From CAVTND01 sp963735955 (GTDB lineage Bacteria > Pseudomonadota > Gammaproteobacteria > Burkholderiales > Burkholderiaceae_F), in contig CAVTND010000010.1 in the NCBI GenBank assembly GCA_963735955.1, forward strand, positions 395,300 to 459,299: a stretch of 64,000 bases of DNA, written 5' to 3'. A model generated the notes under the pieces. That model ran no database searches. It had not been told where the DNA came from and saw only the letters and a program-made list of their open reading frames with translations. This document shows, piece by piece, positions 1 to 8,981 of the stretch (within the stretch, counting starts at the first letter, position 1; each line of letters begins with the position of its first letter). The position numbers and the translations under genes were made by a program.

Positions 1-373
1 TGCGGCGGGCCGTCAGAACGGCGTCAAAGTAGGCAGCGCCCGCTACAGCGTACCGATCGATCCCGACCTGGTTAATCGCACCGTGGCCGAGAGCGAGTCC
101 CGCCTTGTCTATGAGCATCACGTGCGCGGGCGGTTGCGAGGCGTGACGTCCGATCAGGTCGCAAGCACTGTTTGCCTGTACACGATTGCTCCAGGCTCGA
201 ACTTCGTTGTCGATCGGCATCCCGCCATGCCGCTGGTCACGGTCGTATCGGCCTGTTCGGGCCACGGCTTCAAGCATTCCGCTGCACTCGGCGAGGCAGT
301 CGCGCAGCGCATGGTCGCGGGACGCAGTTCGATCGACCTGTCAGCCTTCGCCCTGGATCGCCTGACGAGCTGA
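1..373 (+). CDS. FAD-dependent sarcosine oxidase / N-methyltryptophan oxidase-like protein, C-terminal part
   Basis: The reading frame is open from base 2 to a TGA at 373, so the N-terminal part, including the FAD-binding GxGxxG region, lies outside the window. The visible end carries a CLYT segment followed by a VDRHP stretch and then SACSGHGFKHSAALGEAVAQ. That last block is the conserved FAD-contacting C-terminal motif of monomeric sarcosine oxidase and N-methyl-L-tryptophan oxidase. These flavoenzymes oxidise N-methyl amino acids and release formaldehyde and hydrogen peroxide. The exact substrate cannot be told from this fragment. Confidence 0.75.
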   Translation, partial: AAGRQNGVKVGSARYSVPIDPDLVNRTVAESESRLVYEHHVRGRLRGVTSDQVASTVCLYTIAPGSNFVVDRHPAMPLVTVVSACSGHGFKHSAALGEAVAQRMVAGRSSIDLSAFALDRLTS

Positions 374-425
374 ATCGCTTGACACCGCTTGACGAACAAG
401 ATCGCCAACGCGCCCGCACGAGGGC

Positions 426-1256
426 TCAACCGTTCAAGCTCCAGTCGTACTCGAGGAAGGCGACCGGCACGGTATTTGCCCGCAAGGCCGCCCGGTCCGG
501 CTCAGCGTCGGCGAGCAGTTCCGCGAATCGAGCACCCACATCCTGCACGCCGGTGAAACCCGGATAGCCGAGAAAGCTCTTGCCGCCGCGCCGGAAGTCT
601 TCGCCGTACCAGTCGAAGATCATCGACAGTTCGAGTTTGCGGGCCTGCGAGTTGTAGCGATTGCGCGAACGGTCGGACATGAAACGTCGCATCAAGTCCT
701 CCAGTTGCGCATCAAGGCCGTCCGCGGTCAGCGCCCTCTTGCCAAGCATCGGGCAGCCGATGGAAGCGCAGTTCACCGCTACGTGCACGCGCGGTTCATC
801 AAAGGTCGGGGTGCGCATCGTTTCGTGCTCGATGCCGTCCAGATTCTGTGACTTGCCAAGCAGGGTGAAGAAACGATCCTTCCACGGGTTGCCGAAGACT
901 TTGCCGAAGTCGCGGATCGACCTCAGGTCCGGGTAGCGCGTCAGGATTTTCTCAACCGTAAACGCGTTGTATGCGTTTGCGAGGAAGGCGAACTGCTGGG
1001 CCTTGGTCCAGCGACGGTACTCGGCCACATCGACCGCCGACAGCGTTTGAAGGTAGGCGCCGAGGTCGGCGCGATCGGCCGCGAACCCGCGGTAATCCAC
1101 GCGCGAGCTCTTGCCATCCGCTGCGAGCGTGACATGCCGGCCTAGCAGCACGGTCCAGGCTGAATGAGTGTGATCGAATGACAAAGTCGATTGCGCTCGC
1201 GCCGGCGACAAGATCGCCAGCGATGCGGCGGACAGCATGAAAGTACGGCGACGCAT
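426..1256 (-). CDS. exported DUF547 domain protein
   Basis: A 276-residue protein that begins with a basic stretch and a hydrophobic segment ending ARA-QS, read as a signal peptide (possibly Tat-like, MRRRTF start). The body has the DUF547 hallmarks FLANAYNAFTVEKIL, a KDRFF segment and the NCASIGCP motif around residues 195-202. DUF547 proteins are widespread secreted proteins of unknown biochemical role. The frame stays open far upstream, but that extension overlaps gor on the other strand and has no family similarity, so the ATG at 1256 was chosen. It is divergent from gor. Confidence 0.8.
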   Translation of the reverse strand: MRRRTFMLSAASLAILSPARAQSTLSFDHTHSAWTVLLGRHVTLAADGKSSRVDYRGFAADRADLGAYLQTLSAVDVAEYRRWTKAQQFAFLANAYNAFTVEKILTRYPDLRSIRDFGKVFGNPWKDRFFTLLGKSQNLDGIEHETMRTPTFDEPRVHVAVNCASIGCPMLGKRALTADGLDAQLEDLMRRFMSDRSRNRYNSQARKLELSMIFDWYGEDFRRGGKSFLGYPGFTGVQDVGARFAELLADAEPDRAALRANTVPVAFLEYDWSLNG

Positions 1257-1412
1257 CCTTGCAACCCACCCTGCCCCTGACTGACTCTGCGCGCAGGCTT
1301 CAAACTCTCGCATGCAGCAGCCGCTCAGCCTTGCACATAATGCCGCATATCCCGCCGACAATCTGCGCAACAATCCGCGCCTGAGTGCCGCAGTGTCAAC
1401 TCTTTCAACAGG

Positions 1413-2783
1413 ATGATCAGCATCATGGCTCGCGACTACGACCTCATTACTGTCGGCGCCGGATCCGGCGGCGTGGCGGCGTCGCGTCGCGCGGCGGCGC
1501 ACGGAGCACGCGTCCTTGTGATCGAGCGCGACCGCGTGGGTGGCACCTGTGTGATTCGCGGCTGTGTACCCAAGAAGCTGATGATGTATGCGGCTGGCTT
1601 CCGCGAAACACTGCGCGAGGCGAAGGGATTCGGCTGGACCGGCGTCGCCGGAGATTTCGAACTGGAGCGCTGGGCCGATGCCAAGGCGAATGAAATCAAC
1701 CGTCTCGAGAACGTCTATCGCGAACTGCTGGCCAAGTCTGGCGTCGAGCTGATTGGCGGCATTGCCAGAATCGCCGATGCCAACTCGGTCGAAGTCGCCG
1801 GGCAAACCATGACTGCGGGGCGCATGCTGATCGCCACGGGCGGGTCGCCGGCGCACGACGCAATTCCGGGCCTCGCGGCTGCCATGACATCGAACGAAGT
1901 GCTGGACCTGCGGACTTTGCCGCGCAGTGTTCTCGTGATCGGTGGGGGCTATGTCGCGGTCGAGTTCGCGAGCATTCTCGCTGGGCTGGGTGCTGCGGTA
2001 ACGCTGGCGTATCGCGATCGCCTGCCGTTGCGCGGCTTCGACGAGGACTTGCGCACGCGGCTGGCGGCGGCGCTCTCTGGCCGCGGCATAACCCTTGCGT
2101 CTGGCGTGCCGCTGACATCGCTGTCGCGCAGCGCTTCCGCCTGGCAATTGCAGCGGTCTGACGGATCGACTCTCAGTGCCGAGGCCGCACTCAACGCAAC
2201 CGGCCGTCGACCCAACACGGCTGGATTGGGGCTCGAACCGCTCGGCGTGGCGGTCGACGCCGCGGGCGCCGTGGTCGTGGACGCCGACAGCCGCAGCACG
2301 GTAGACAGGATCTGGGCTATCGGTGACGTCACCAACCGGCGCAATCTGACGCCGGTCGCCATCGCGGAAGGACGCGCCTTCGCCGACACGGAATTCGGCG
2401 GACGTGCAGCGCGCGTCGATTTGCGAACCGTGGCTTCGGCCGTGTTTACGGAGCCACCGATCGCGACCGTAGGCTTCACCGAAACCGAGTCGAAGCTACG
2501 CGGTCCGGTCGATGTGTTCGAATCCGAATTCCGACCGATGAAGACTGCGTTTTCGGGCGGGTCACAAAGAAGCTACATGAAGCTGGTAGTCGACGGCTGC
2601 AGCGACCGAGTTCTCGGCGTGCATATGCTTGGTACAGACGCACCGGAAATCGTGCAGAGCCTGGCCATTGCGTTGACGGTCGGTGCCACCAAGCGGGATT
2701 TCGACCGCACGATCGCCGTACATCCGACTGCCGCCGAGGAATTCGTGCTGATGCGTGAACCGACGCGGCGCACGACCAACTGA
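1413..2783 (+). CDS. gor: glutathione reductase
   Basis: A 456-residue class I pyridine nucleotide-disulfide oxidoreductase that reduces glutathione disulfide with NADPH in the cytosol. Domains in order are an N-terminal FAD-binding GxGxGG site near residue 15, the redox-active disulfide GGTCVIRGCVPKK (C46 and C51), a central NAD(P)-binding GGGYVAVEFA segment, an ATGRRPN motif and a C-terminal dimer domain with the catalytic HPTAAEEF motif. The GCVPKK form of the disulfide loop is typical of glutathione reductase rather than lipoamide dehydrogenase. A second in-frame ATG at 1425 (MARDYD) is an equally good start. It stands alone between divergent and convergent neighbours. Confidence 0.95.
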   Translation: MISIMARDYDLITVGAGSGGVAASRRAAAHGARVLVIERDRVGGTCVIRGCVPKKLMMYAAGFRETLREAKGFGWTGVAGDFELERWADAKANEINRLENVYRELLAKSGVELIGGIARIADANSVEVAGQTMTAGRMLIATGGSPAHDAIPGLAAAMTSNEVLDLRTLPRSVLVIGGGYVAVEFASILAGLGAAVTLAYRDRLPLRGFDEDLRTRLAAALSGRGITLASGVPLTSLSRSASAWQLQRSDGSTLSAEAALNATGRRPNTAGLGLEPLGVAVDAAGAVVVDADSRSTVDRIWAIGDVTNRRNLTPVAIAEGRAFADTEFGGRAARVDLRTVASAVFTEPPIATVGFTETESKLRGPVDVFESEFRPMKTAFSGGSQRSYMKLVVDGCSDRVLGVHMLGTDAPEIVQSLAIALTVGATKRDFDRTIAVHPTAAEEFVLMREPTRRTTN

Positions 2784-2823
2784 GCTCGAGGTCGATGAAA
2801 AGCTCGCACCAGCGCGTTGCGCC

Positions 2824-4221
2824 TCAATCGGTGCGCGGTCCCAGCATGTGATGTGGATCAACCCAGGCGTCGAACTGCTCCGCACTGACGGCGCCAAGTG
2901 CCAGCGCCGCCTCCTTCAGCGTGGTGCCCTGGTGATGAGCGTGCTTGGCGATCTGTGCTGCGCTGTCATAACCGATATGTGGCGCCAGCGCTGTCACCAG
3001 CATCAACGAACTGTCCAGCAGTTCCTTCACGCGTCCGGCGTCGACCTGCAGGCCTGCCACGCAGTGCTGGCCGAAGCTACGCATGCCGTCGGCCAGCAGG
3101 CGCGTGCTGTCAAGCACATTGAATACGATTAATGGCTTGTAGACATTGAGCTCGAAATGCCCCTGGCTCGCCGCAAAGCCGATCGCAGCGTCGTGCCCCA
3201 TCACCTGGGTGCAGACCATGGTCAGAGCCTCGACCTGGGTCGGATTCACCTTGCCAGGCATGATCGAGCTGCCGGGTTCGTTCTCCGGCAAACGCAATTC
3301 GCCGAGCCCAGCACGTGGCCCGCTGCCCATCAAGCGGATGTCGTTGGCGATCTTGGTCAGGGCGATCGCCAGCATCTTCAGTGCAGCATGAAAGGCAACC
3401 AGGGCTTCATGGCCGGCCATCGCAGCGAACAGATTGGCCGCCTGCATCAGCGGCAGGTCCAGCTGCCGTGCCAGCGCAGCCACCACGCGGGCGCCGAACT
3501 CCGGGTGCGTGTTCAGGCCGGTACCGACCGCTGTGCCGCCGATGGCGAGCGCATGTACGGCGACCAGGGCCTGATGCACGCTCAGTTCGCACAGCGCCAG
3601 TTGAGCTTCATAGCCGCCAAATTCCTGGCCGAGCGTCACTGGAGTGGCGTCCTGCAGGTGCGTGCGACCGATCTTCGCGATGTGCGCGAATTCCAACGCC
3701 TTGGCTGCCAACGCCGCGCGCAGTTCGTGCAGCGCTGGCTGCAATCGCGCGCGGGCCAGCAGGGCAACCGAAATATGCATGGCCGTTGGGAAGACATCGT
3801 TCGAAGACTGCCCAAGGTTCACATCGTCATTCGGGTGGACCTTTCGAGCCTTCCCAACATTGCCGCCAAGTGCGCGTGAGGCCAGGTTGGCCACCACCTC
3901 GTTGACATTCATGTTGCTCTGCGTGCCGGATCCGGTCTGCCACACCGACAGCGGGAACTCGGCGTCGAACTCGCCCAGTGCCACGCGCTGGGCGGCGTCG
4001 GCAATGGCTGACGCCTTGGTCGTGTCCAGCAATCTCAGATCGCGATTTGCGCCCGCCGCAGCCCACTTGATCCAGGCAAGCGCATGCACCACCTCCAGTG
4101 GCATGCGCTGTTCGCCGATAGCAAAGAATTTCAGGCTGCGCGCCGTCTGCGCTCCCCACAGGGCGTCAGCCGGCACTTCGATCGGACCGAAGCTATCGGA
4201 CTCGGTACGTACTTCGCTCAT
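2824..4221 (-). CDS. fumC: fumarate hydratase class II
   Basis: A 465-residue iron-independent fumarase, which interconverts fumarate and (S)-malate in the TCA cycle as a cytosolic homotetramer. It starts with the usual N-terminal block containing the LWGAQTARSL motif, has the SSNDVFPTAMH and GRTHLQDATPVTLGQE active-site segments and the family signature GSSIMPGKVNP. The length matches the family (about 460-467). It is convergent with gor and is followed upstream, on the same strand, by the dodecin gene. Confidence 0.96.
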   Translation of the reverse strand: MSEVRTESDSFGPIEVPADALWGAQTARSLKFFAIGEQRMPLEVVHALAWIKWAAAGANRDLRLLDTTKASAIADAAQRVALGEFDAEFPLSVWQTGSGTQSNMNVNEVVANLASRALGGNVGKARKVHPNDDVNLGQSSNDVFPTAMHISVALLARARLQPALHELRAALAAKALEFAHIAKIGRTHLQDATPVTLGQEFGGYEAQLALCELSVHQALVAVHALAIGGTAVGTGLNTHPEFGARVVAALARQLDLPLMQAANLFAAMAGHEALVAFHAALKMLAIALTKIANDIRLMGSGPRAGLGELRLPENEPGSSIMPGKVNPTQVEALTMVCTQVMGHDAAIGFAASQGHFELNVYKPLIVFNVLDSTRLLADGMRSFGQHCVAGLQVDAGRVKELLDSSLMLVTALAPHIGYDSAAQIAKHAHHQGTTLKEAALALGAVSAEQFDAWVDPHHMLGPRTD

Positions 4222-4250
4222 CGCGTAACAAGGCAGCTACCAAATGCAAA

Positions 4251-4475
4251 TCAGCCTTCGTATTTGAATGACAGGCTCACCCGTGCACGGTAAGCCACGA
4301 CCTTGCCGCCCTCCAGCTTTACGTCAAGCTGGCCGACCTCGGCCACACGCAGGTCCCTCAAGGATTGGCCGGCCGTTTCGACTGCGGACTTGACTGCATC
4401 CTCCCAGGAGATCGTGCTGGTGCCGATGATTTCCGTGACGCGATAAATGCCAGTGTCTTTTGCTTTTTTGGCCAT
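4251..4475 (-). CDS. dodecin family flavin-binding protein
   Basis: A 74-residue protein with the dodecin pattern: YRVTEIIGTS, SWEDAVKSAVETA and a final beta strand ending FKYEG. The Trp in the SWEDA segment matches the one that stacks on the bound flavin in dodecins. Dodecins form hollow dodecamers that store or buffer riboflavin, FMN or FAD. An AAGGAG-type ribosome binding site lies just upstream of the ATG. The gene is separated by about 30 bases from fumC on the same strand and could be co-transcribed with it. Confidence 0.9.
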   Translation of the reverse strand: MAKKAKDTGIYRVTEIIGTSTISWEDAVKSAVETAGQSLRDLRVAEVGQLDVKLEGGKVVAYRARVSLSFKYEG

Positions 4476-4732
4476 GATGACTCCTTGGTTGAAATGTGAA
4501 CGTGACGTACGACGCGCAGAAACCGGATTGCGCGTCGAAGCAGATGATCATAGGCCGGATTCGTCACCGGACGTCGCCAGAGCAAGCGCAGAGCGCAATT
4601 CACAGTCCGCAATGGGGCCGACCCCCTGCCTGGCTCGGCCCGTCTCGGCAGCGGATCCACGCAGGCGGGTTTGTCGGTGCGACGCTGCCTGCGCTACCCT
4701 TGGGCGCGGCAGGTCAAGCAAGGGGGAAATCG

Positions 4733-5176
4733 ATGAAAAGACTCACCCAAAGTCGTTTATTGCTTCCGGTGATGTGCGGCCTTGTCGCGGCACTTGCTGT
4801 TGCAGGCATCAGTGTGACGCTAGCTCAAACGGCCAAACCGGTTCTGATCGAAGAGGACCTGCGCGTGGCGTTCATTGCCGCTGACGTCAACAAGGACGGA
4901 GTGATCGACATCGACGAAGCGATCGCCGACAGTATCCTGGTGTTTGCAAGATACGATGCCAATCGGGATGGTTACCTCACGCTGGCCGAGTTGCCGGGCC
5001 ACGATCCGGCGCGCTTTCGCCGGGCTGATCGCGACGGCGACGGCCGCTTGTCCATGGGCGAAGTCGCCGCCGATCGAGTCTGGGAATTCTTCGAAGTTGA
5101 CACCGGGCGCAAGGGTTACGTCACCATGGAGCAAATTCAGGTCTACGTAAGCAAGACGCGTTCTGCCCGCAATTAG
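4733..5176 (+). CDS. exported EF-hand calcium-binding protein
   Basis: A 147-residue protein with an N-terminal hydrophobic segment (about residues 9-32) and four EF-hand loops in tandem: DVNKDGVIDIDE, DANRDGYLTLAE, DRDGDGRLSMGE and a degenerate last one, DTGRKGYVTMEQ, which lacks the acidic residue at position 12. It is therefore probably a periplasmic calcium-binding or calcium-sensing protein. The frame is open further upstream, but the ATG at 4733 has an AAGGGGG ribosome binding site about 8 bases before it and starts a plausible signal sequence. The next gene follows after 9 bases and is probably co-transcribed. Confidence 0.82.
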   Translation: MKRLTQSRLLLPVMCGLVAALAVAGISVTLAQTAKPVLIEEDLRVAFIAADVNKDGVIDIDEAIADSILVFARYDANRDGYLTLAELPGHDPARFRRADRDGDGRLSMGEVAADRVWEFFEVDTGRKGYVTMEQIQVYVSKTRSARN

Positions 5177-5185
5177 GAGATCACT

Positions 5186-5455
5186 ATGACGTCAAATCTC
5201 AAACGGATATCGGGACTCACAGCAAGAAAATTTCTTCGTTCGGCCGCGGTCGTCCTGTTCGCCGTCGGCGGATTCGGTGCCTGTTCCAACATGACGCCGC
5301 AGGAACAGAACCGCATGACGGGCCAGATCGTGGGCGGCGCGACTGGCGCTGCGCTCGGTTCATTGGTGGGTGGTGGAACCGGGCGCAGCATTGCGATCGG
5401 CGCTGGTGCCGTGGTCGGCACTATCGTGGGCGGCAACATTGGGGCCAAGCAATAG
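5186..5455 (+). CDS. glycine-zipper outer-envelope protein (OsmB/SlyB-like)
   Basis: An 89-residue protein with an N-terminal signal segment ending GGFGACS and a glycine-zipper region from about residue 48 to the end (repeated GxxxG, for example GGATGAALGSLVGGG). This architecture is that of small glycine-zipper envelope proteins such as OsmB and SlyB. The Cys at about position 33 could be a lipidation site, but the residues before it are not a classical lipobox, so lipoprotein status is uncertain. An AGGAG ribosome binding site lies before the ATG. Confidence 0.75.
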   Translation: MTSNLKRISGLTARKFLRSAAVVLFAVGGFGACSNMTPQEQNRMTGQIVGGATGAALGSLVGGGTGRSIAIGAGAVVGTIVGGNIGAKQ

Positions 5456-5479
5456 TGCAGCCGGCTGCGACCCGCCGGA

Positions 5480-6304
5480 CTAGGAGTCGGTGCCTAGTCT
5501 GATCGCCTTCGGCGCATGGGGGATGACGATGCTGCGCCGGCGGAAGGTCTCGACGATGCTCGTGTGAATTTCGCCCATCGCCTCTTCGTAGTCCCGCACG
5601 GTGGTCCATGGCTTGACGTCGATTCGGACCGCGAAGTCGCCCAGCGTGGCGACTTCCACCGAAGGGGCCGGATCCCTGAGTACGCGGGCGTTGTCCCGCA
5701 GCAGTGCGCGGATCACCTCGATCGCCCCGTTCAGGTCCGTGTCGTAAGCGACCCCGACCTTGATATGCAGCTGCCGGATCTTGCCGTAGTTGTGCAGGAT
5801 TTCGCCGACGATCTTGCGGTTGGGAACGACGACGCGCGAGCGGTCGGCGTGACTCAGCGTCGTGTTGAACAGACCGATCGATTCAATTTGTCCTTCGACA
5901 CCGACGATCGAGATGTATTCGCCGACGCGAAATGGCCGCGTGAAAATGATTGTCAGGCCCGCCGCCAGGTTGCCCAGAACGCCCTGCAGCGCCAGCGCCA
6001 CACCGGCCCCTGCGATGCCCAGGCCAGCGATCAGCGGAAGCAGTTCGACGCCCAGATTCTGCAGCGCCATGATCAGGAACAGGCCCATGACCAGAACGCG
6101 CACGATCCGCGCCAGCAGGTCTCGTATCGGCGGCTCCAGTTCGAACCGGGACAGAGCCGGATCCATCACCCGTCCGACCCAGCGGCTGACAAAGACGCCC
6201 GCGGCAAGTATCAGGATCGCGACCAGCGCCTTCGGTCCAAAGCGCACGGCCAGATCGACGACCGAGCCTTGAACCTGCTCCAGGGTCTGCAGTTGTTTGT
6301 TCAT
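5480..6304 (-). CDS. small-conductance mechanosensitive channel (MscS family)
   Basis: A 274-residue membrane protein with three N-terminal hydrophobic segments. The third is the pore-lining TM3 pattern, rich in Ala/Gly packing residues (LGIAGAGVALALQGVLGNLAAG), followed by the FTRPFRVGEYI beta-domain entry and the NTTLSHADRSRVVVPNRK segment of the cytoplasmic vestibule. MscS channels open under membrane tension and release solutes on hypo-osmotic shock. The length is close to E. coli MscS (286). It is convergent with the glycine-zipper gene. Confidence 0.93.
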   Translation of the reverse strand: MNKQLQTLEQVQGSVVDLAVRFGPKALVAILILAAGVFVSRWVGRVMDPALSRFELEPPIRDLLARIVRVLVMGLFLIMALQNLGVELLPLIAGLGIAGAGVALALQGVLGNLAAGLTIIFTRPFRVGEYISIVGVEGQIESIGLFNTTLSHADRSRVVVPNRKIVGEILHNYGKIRQLHIKVGVAYDTDLNGAIEVIRALLRDNARVLRDPAPSVEVATLGDFAVRIDVKPWTTVRDYEEAMGEIHTSIVETFRRRSIVIPHAPKAIRLGTDS

Positions 6305-6536
6305 TGCCTCGATCCCGGCTCGGAGTTGCGGATGCTAAACGAGCCAGGCGTCCGACTTGCGACTTTGCGCATGCAAGTACGGCGGCTCGTACCAAACCTT
6401 GGCATGGCAGCCGAGCCCCTGAAGTTCCGGTTATATCGACAGGCTCAATACGCATGTAGACGCAATTGCGGCGCACGTACCCTGCGGCGTGGCGGAGTGA
6501 TTGCGGCTCCGCTTATCTCAGTTGCGAGATCGACCC

Positions 6537-7022
6537 ATGGAAGCGCTGCACGAAACCCGGCGTCATGAATCCGAACCGCTGGCCCCCGATGTCATTTTCG
6601 ATCTGGCCGATGCGCGCCGGATCGAGCAGGACCTGCCCTATGCGGGCGCGGTTACGCCACGAGAGGCGTGGGAACTGCTGACCCAAGGCCAGGCCAAGCT
6701 CATCGATGTCCGCACTGCACCCGAGGTCAAGTTCGTGGGCAGCATTCCGGACTCGACGCACATTGAATGGCGTGGCGCTGACTACCTGCCGAGCGCCATG
6801 TTCGTGAACGCTCTGCGCGGCACGGCCCATCCATCCGAGACGGTGCTGCTGATTTGCCGCAGCGGGGTTCGCTCGCACCAGGCGGCGCGAGCGGCAGCGA
6901 TCGGAGGATTCAAGAAGGTCTACAACGTGCTGGAGGGCTTTGAAGGCCAGCGCAGCCATGCGGGCCGACGCGGTGAAATCGACGGCTGGCGCAAGCACGG
7001 CCTGCCCTGGACTCAGGACTAG
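6537..7022 (+). CDS. rhodanese-like domain protein
   Basis: A 161-residue cytosolic protein with one rhodanese domain. The features are TPREAWELL, the LIDVRTAPE strand and the active-site loop CRSGVRS, whose Cys carries the persulfide in sulfurtransferases, followed by the aromatic NVLEGFEG motif. The ATG at 6537 was chosen over an upstream GTG because it directly starts the acidic N-terminal region seen in similar proteins; this is a preference, not proof. Likely role: thiosulfate or persulfide sulfur transfer. The ATG-proximal operon partners are not evident. Confidence 0.85.
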   Translation: MEALHETRRHESEPLAPDVIFDLADARRIEQDLPYAGAVTPREAWELLTQGQAKLIDVRTAPEVKFVGSIPDSTHIEWRGADYLPSAMFVNALRGTAHPSETVLLICRSGVRSHQAARAAAIGGFKKVYNVLEGFEGQRSHAGRRGEIDGWRKHGLPWTQD

Positions 7023-7026
7023 GCCG

Positions 7027-7317
7027 TTACTTGGCAGGTGCTTCCGGTGGCATTGAACCTGCACTGCCGGTGCCGGCCGGCAGTGTGCTTGCTCCGCTCG
7101 CTTCCCCGTCTGGCGGTGGCGCGATCGCGACGCGGCTGCGCTCCGACCACGGCCTGAGACTGGTCGCCGGCACCTCGAAGATCTGATAGAACGCGCCCCC
7201 GGGAGTCTGATCGACGGTAGTGCCGAAACTCACCGTATAGCCCTCGCATCCGACCAGCCCGAGGACTGCAACGCCCGCAGTGACTGCCGCGAAGACAGAG
7301 CGCGCTCGAATGCTCAT
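7027..7317 (-). CDS. small putative lipoprotein
   Basis: A 96-residue protein that begins with a signal peptide and a convincing lipobox, LGLVGCEGY, so the mature part would start at the Cys near residue 24. The rest is polar and Pro/Ala/Gly-rich at the C terminus, without a family I recognise. Its ATG overlaps the stop of the upstream VOC-protein gene (ATGA at 7314-7317), which indicates translational coupling and a shared transcript. Function is unknown. Confidence 0.65.
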   Translation of the reverse strand: MSIRARSVFAAVTAGVAVLGLVGCEGYTVSFGTTVDQTPGGAFYQIFEVPATSLRPWSERSRVAIAPPPDGEASGASTLPAGTGSAGSMPPEAPAK

Positions 7318-8192
7318 TGCGGTTTCCATTCGGCGACGGCAAACACCGCACCAAGCGGGTCGGCCAGAACGGCGAAGCTCGATCGATGATGCGGAGTCGC
7401 ACCGACCAGAACACGCGCGCCCGCGGCCTCGGCACGCTGAACAGTCTCTGTGACGCTGCGTACGCGCACATAGGGAACCCATTCGCTGGGAGACGATGTG
7501 TCGAGCTTGCGCATGACGCCCGCGCGCGCCCGGCCACCCGCGGCCAGCACGAATGACCGTGGCGCGTTCTTGTGATCGACAGCCGTCACGTTGTAGCCGA
7601 ACACGTCTTTGTAGAACGCGGCCTCGCGCGCCGCGTCCTCGGCCCACAGCTCGACCCAGAGCCATTCGTTCTCGCGGCCCGCATAGTCGGCAGGATCGCC
7701 CGCGACCGATCTTATGACTGCGAACTGGGCGCCTTGCGGATCCGCCAGCAGGGCCAGCTCGCCGCGACCGGCCAATGTGCGAGGCGCCAGCAGCACGGTC
7801 CCGCCGAGGGTTCGGACGCGCTCGGCAACCGCGGCCGGCTCAGTCGTCGACACCAGTCCGATCCAGCGTGAGCCCGGAACCTTGTCGGCATTTCTCGGTG
7901 CCAACATGCCGCCGATTGGCCGCCCGTTTGCCAGAATGCGCGTGTAGCTGTCGGACTTGCTCGTCTCGCCATGGGACTCGAAGGTCCAGCCGAAGACTCT
8001 GCCGTAAAAGCTGCGCGCCGCCGCCACATCCTGCGTCAACAGGTCGGCCCAGACCCAGCGGCCGCTGACGCTCGGAACAGTCGCCGAGTCGGCAATCGGC
8101 GGCCAGGCTTGCGCCGCCACCGGCGCTGTCGCACCCAACAAGATCAGCGACAGCGTCGTCGCGGCGAGGAGATCTGCCTTGCATCTGAACAT
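7314..8192 (-). CDS. exported protein with two VOC (glyoxalase-fold) domains
   Basis: A 292-residue protein with an N-terminal signal peptide (ending VAAQA near residue 28) and two tandem vicinal-oxygen-chelate domains. The first starts at WVWADLLTQDVAAARSFYG and the second at WLWVELWAEDAAREAAFYK; each ends with an LADPxGAxFAV strand. VOC domains bind a metal and act in glyoxalases, dioxygenases and drug-binding proteins, but most exported double-VOC proteins have no known substrate. The ATG at 8192 is one codon inside a TTG-started frame. It is coupled by a 4-base overlap to the small lipoprotein downstream. Confidence 0.82.
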   Translation of the reverse strand: MFRCKADLLAATTLSLILLGATAPVAAQAWPPIADSATVPSVSGRWVWADLLTQDVAAARSFYGRVFGWTFESHGETSKSDSYTRILANGRPIGGMLAPRNADKVPGSRWIGLVSTTEPAAVAERVRTLGGTVLLAPRTLAGRGELALLADPQGAQFAVIRSVAGDPADYAGRENEWLWVELWAEDAAREAAFYKDVFGYNVTAVDHKNAPRSFVLAAGGRARAGVMRKLDTSSPSEWVPYVRVRSVTETVQRAEAAGARVLVGATPHHRSSFAVLADPLGAVFAVAEWKPQ

Positions 8193-8336
8193 CAATCCAC
8201 CTCCCTAGAGATCGCCAGTGTAGCGAGGGTCGGCGGCAATTTCCGTCGAAGCCTCCGGAGTGTCCGACGCGAATCGTGGCGAGATTCATTTCAAGCGGGC
8301 AGAATCGCGGTTGACTCGAACCCAGTGAGATTGTCC

Positions 8337-8963
8337 ATGCGAGCTCAGCATCTACTTACCGCAGGCAGTTTGGCGACAGCGCTGATACTGGCCGGCTGCG
8401 CGACGACCGAGATGAATGCGCAGTGGACCAATCCCGAGTATCAGGGTCGCAGCCTGCGCGGACAAAGTGTGCTGATCGCGTGCCAGGCAAGAGACTTCAC
8501 GATGCAGCAGGTTTGCGAGGATCAGATGGCGGCGCAACTGAGCGCAAAGGGCATCAAGGCAGTTCGCCTCGCGCCCAATGATCCGTCAGCCGGAGCACCG
8601 GGCAATGACGCGCTGATCGAGGCGGCGAAGAAGGCCGGCGCAACTGCGTTCACGCGTATCGCTCTAAGCGTCTCAGCTCCTGCGGTGGGAAATACCGGGC
8701 CGCAGATCGGCATTGGCGTCGGAGGCGGTGGGGGCGGCGGCGGTCGCTACGGCGGCGTTGGTGGAGGAATTTCGTTCCCGATCGGCGGATCCTCGGTAAC
8801 CGAGGCCCTGGCGGCAGATACCACGGTGGTTGCCGTGCCCGCTGGTGCGCTGGTGTGGTCTGGTCGGGCTACTACTCCGACCGGAAGCAATACGACGCAG
8901 CAACTCACCGACCTCGCCAAAGTCACGACCGAGGCGATGCAGAGCGCAGGTCTGCTGAAGTAG
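8337..8963 (+). CDS. putative lipoprotein, DUF4136-like
   Basis: A 208-residue protein with a clean lipobox (LILAGCATT) at about residue 20, followed by WTNPEYQGRSLRG. A glycine-only loop (about residues 125-142) precedes a beta-rich end reading VVAVPAGALVWSGRATTPTG, which resembles envelope lipoproteins of the DUF4136 type. No catalytic residues are visible. The gene is divergent from the VOC gene and convergent with the reductase gene. The family assignment is tentative; lipoprotein status is well supported. Confidence 0.7.
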   Translation: MRAQHLLTAGSLATALILAGCATTEMNAQWTNPEYQGRSLRGQSVLIACQARDFTMQQVCEDQMAAQLSAKGIKAVRLAPNDPSAGAPGNDALIEAAKKAGATAFTRIALSVSAPAVGNTGPQIGIGVGGGGGGGGRYGGVGGGISFPIGGSSVTEALAADTTVVAVPAGALVWSGRATTPTGSNTTQQLTDLAKVTTEAMQSAGLLK

Positions 8964-8981
8964 CTCGCCGCAAGCGGCGGA

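Noticed and set aside
1257..2147. N-terminal extension of the DUF547 frame by about 300 codons
   Set aside because: The extension lies opposite glutathione reductase and shows no homology; the ATG at 1256 begins a proper signal peptide.
5516..6568. A 350-codon plus-strand frame opposite mscS
   Set aside because: The minus strand has clear MscS helices; the opposite product is charged and featureless.
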